This document shows positions 11,718-13,250 of a DNA stretch of 13,250 nucleotides, piece by piece. Every line of letters begins with the position of its first letter. Within the stretch, counting starts at the first letter, position 1. The stretch spans positions 1 to 13,250 of the forward strand of contig JBOGEN010000017.1 of NCBI GenBank assembly GCA_050743265.1. Reading direction: 5' to 3'. The notes below the pieces were generated by a model. That model did no database searches. It was not told the DNA's origin and saw only the letters and a list, made by a program, of their open reading frames with translations. The position numbers and the translations under genes were made by a program. The stretch comes from JBOGEN01 sp050743265. Lineage in GTDB: Bacteria; Actinomycetota; Actinomycetes; JBOGEN01.

Positions 11718-13250
11718 GTGGACGCGAAGACCGTGCACGACCGCCGCTGGCTGATCCTCGGCGTGCTGGTCCTGAGCCTGCTCGTGGTGGTGCTCGACAA
11801 CACCATCCTCAACGTGGCGCTGAAGACGATCGAGGTCCAGCTGGGGGCCTCCCAGAGCGAGCTCGAGTGGGCGATCAACTCGTACACGCTCGTGTTCGCC
11901 GGGATGCTCTTCACCTACGGGGTGCTCGGCGACCGGTACGGGCGGCGCCGCATGCTCATGATCGGCCTCACGGTCTTCGGGCTGGCGTCCGCCCTCTCCG
12001 CGTGGGCGCAGGACCCCGAGCAGCTCATCGCCGCCCGGGCGCTCATGGGGATCGGCGGCGCGGCGGTACTGCCCTCCACGCTGTCGATCATCACCAACGT
12101 GTTCGAGCCGGGGGAGCGCGGCAAGGCGATCGGAGTCTGGGCCGGGTTCTCCGGCCTGGCGATCGCCATCGGGCCGATCACCGGCGGCGCACTCCTCGAG
12201 CACTTCTGGTGGGGCTCAGTGTTCCTCATCAACGTGCCCCTCGTCGTGGCCGGGCTGGTCGCCGTCCGTCTCCTGGTCCCCGAGTCGCGCAACCCGAACC
12301 CGGGCCGGGTCGACCCGCTCGGCGTGGTGCTCTCGATCGTCGGCCTCGTCGTCCTCGTGTACGGGATCATCGAGGGCGGTCAGCACGGGGACTGGACCCA
12401 GCCTGTCGTGGTGGGGCCCCTGGCCGCCGGGATCGTGCTGCTGACGATCTTCGTGCTGGTGGAGCGGCGTAGCGACCACCCGTCCCTCGACGTGACGCTG
12501 TTCCGCAACCCCCGCTTCTCGGCCGCGTGCGCGGCGATCACGCTGGCCTTCTTCGCGCTTTTCGGCGCGATGTTCTACCTGACCTTCTACCTCCAGCTCG
12601 TGCGTGGGTACTCGCCGTTCGACGCGGGCCTGCGGCTGCTGCCCGTGGCGGTGGCCATCGTCTTCTTCGCCCCGCGCAGCGCCAAGATGGTCAAACGGTT
12701 CGGCGCCAAGGCGGTCTGTGCGACCGGCATGCTCCTCGTCACCGCCTCGTTCGCCGGCTACCTGTGGATCGACCAGTCCTCGCCGATCTGGGCGGTCGAG
12801 GTGCTGTTGTTCGTGCAGGGGGCCGGGATGGCCAACGTCATGGCGCCGGCGACCGAGTCGATCATGTCCACGCTCCCCCGGGAGAGCGCGGGGGCCGGCT
12901 CCGCCGTGAACAACACGGTGCGCCAGGTGGGCGGGGCGCTCGGGGTGGCGATCCTCGGGTCGATCCTCTCGGCGTCCTACCGCACGAACGTCGAGCCCTC
13001 CCTCGAGGTGCTCCCGGCCGGGACACGGCATGCCGCGGGCGAGTCCCTCGGCGCCACCCTCACGGCCGCGCAGCAGGCCGGCGGCCAGGCACTCGCCGCC
13101 GTCGGGCCGGCCAAGGCCGCGTTCGTCGACGCGATGCACGCCACCGCTGTGGGCTCCGCACTGGTGGCGTTCGCCGGCGCAGTCGTCGTCACCCTGTGGC
13201 TGCCGGGACGGCGGGACGGCGTGCCGGCGGCGCCACCCGCTCCTGAGCAC
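11718..13250 (+). CDS. DHA2-family MFS drug exporter (3' end outside window)
   Basis: From GTG 11718 the frame runs 511 codons to the right edge without a stop. The start has a weak GAGG 4-5 nt upstream. About fourteen hydrophobic segments are visible, as in the 14-helix DHA2 (EmrB/QacA) proton antiporters. Family motifs are clear: LDNTILNVAL in helix 1, motif A GVLGDRYGRRRMLMIGL after helix 2, RALMGIGGAAVLPSTLSII, and motif C-like GFSGLAIAIGPITGGALLEHFWWGSVFLINVPL. The C-terminal part contains SAGAGSAVNNTVRQVGGALGVAILGSILS, also typical. It acts in the cytoplasmic membrane, exporting drugs or other amphiphiles; the substrate is unknown. The sequence ends in a Pro/Ala-rich tail, so the stop is probably only a few codons beyond the edge. 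Confidence 0.93.
   Translation, partial: MDAKTVHDRRWLILGVLVLSLLVVVLDNTILNVALKTIEVQLGASQSELEWAINSYTLVFAGMLFTYGVLGDRYGRRRMLMIGLTVFGLASALSAWAQDPEQLIAARALMGIGGAAVLPSTLSIITNVFEPGERGKAIGVWAGFSGLAIAIGPITGGALLEHFWWGSVFLINVPLVVAGLVAVRLLVPESRNPNPGRVDPLGVVLSIVGLVVLVYGIIEGGQHGDWTQPVVVGPLAAGIVLLTIFVLVERRSDHPSLDVTLFRNPRFSAACAAITLAFFALFGAMFYLTFYLQLVRGYSPFDAGLRLLPVAVAIVFFAPRSAKMVKRFGAKAVCATGMLLVTASFAGYLWIDQSSPIWAVEVLLFVQGAGMANVMAPATESIMSTLPRESAGAGSAVNNTVRQVGGALGVAILGSILSASYRTNVEPSLEVLPAGTRHAAGESLGATLTAAQQAGGQALAAVGPAKAAFVDAMHATAVGSALVAFAGAVVVTLWLPGRRDGVPAAPPAPEH

Noticed and set aside
12216..13250. 344-codon minus-strand frame opposite the MFS exporter
   Set aside because: Antisense to a well-supported transporter; composition (His/Arg/Gly-rich) is that of a shadow frame.

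Overview
The window reads as high-GC actinobacterial DNA: almost every real reading frame has G or C at the third codon position, GTG starts are common, and a complete F420H2:NADP oxidoreductase gene (an enzyme typical of actinobacteria and methanogens) is present. The methionine aminopeptidase with an actinobacterial SH3-binding-type N-terminal extension, and a nucleoid protein with a Lys/Ala/Arg H1-like tail, fit the same group, possibly Micrococcales/Intrasporangiaceae-like. That last placement is a guess.

Positions 1 to about 7020-7065 look like the right-hand part of a small integrative element. From the left it holds an XRE-type regulator running off the left edge on the minus strand, a divergent excisionase-type HTH protein (460-705), an unknown protein (866-1180), a RecA-fold RepA/AAA_25-like ATPase (1177-2622) whose 3' end carries a dense GGAAC/GTTCC repeat array resembling iterons, a Cys-rich protein (2626-3072) and an unknown helical protein (3086-3838). 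These read rightward as one probable replication/mobility operon. Next comes a cargo zone of mostly unrecognised genes: minus-strand 4481-3942, 5074-4565 (one membrane helix) and 6426-5779 (three membrane helices), plus-strand 5144-5326 (tiny membrane protein) and 5431-5664 (zinc-ribbon-like), and a recognisable ASCH-domain gene (6808-6479). A perfect 16-bp repeat lies 36-38 bp upstream of two of the minus-strand cargo genes.

The most interesting point is the right junction. At about 7023-7100 the plus strand carries the conserved 3' end of RNase P RNA (rnpB), including ACAGAACCCGGCGTA, but the rest of rnpB is absent; what lies before it is element DNA. This is the layout expected if the element integrated into the 3' part of rnpB, leaving a displaced 3' fragment here (attR-like) and a reconstituted rnpB at the other end, outside the window. 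No integrase is visible in the window. CCCGCA direct and inverted repeats just inside the junction could be integrase arm sites.

From 7107 onward the DNA looks like ordinary chromosome: map (7976-7107, minus), a YegP/DUF1508-like protein fused to an H1-like tail (8738-8181, minus), npdG (9141-9815) followed after 5 bp by a BtuF-like metal/corrinoid receptor (9821-10612), panB (11545-10631, minus) and a DHA2-type MFS exporter (11718 to the right edge, plus). Several good palindromes sit in the promoter regions here, notably one over the predicted -35 of the exporter gene.
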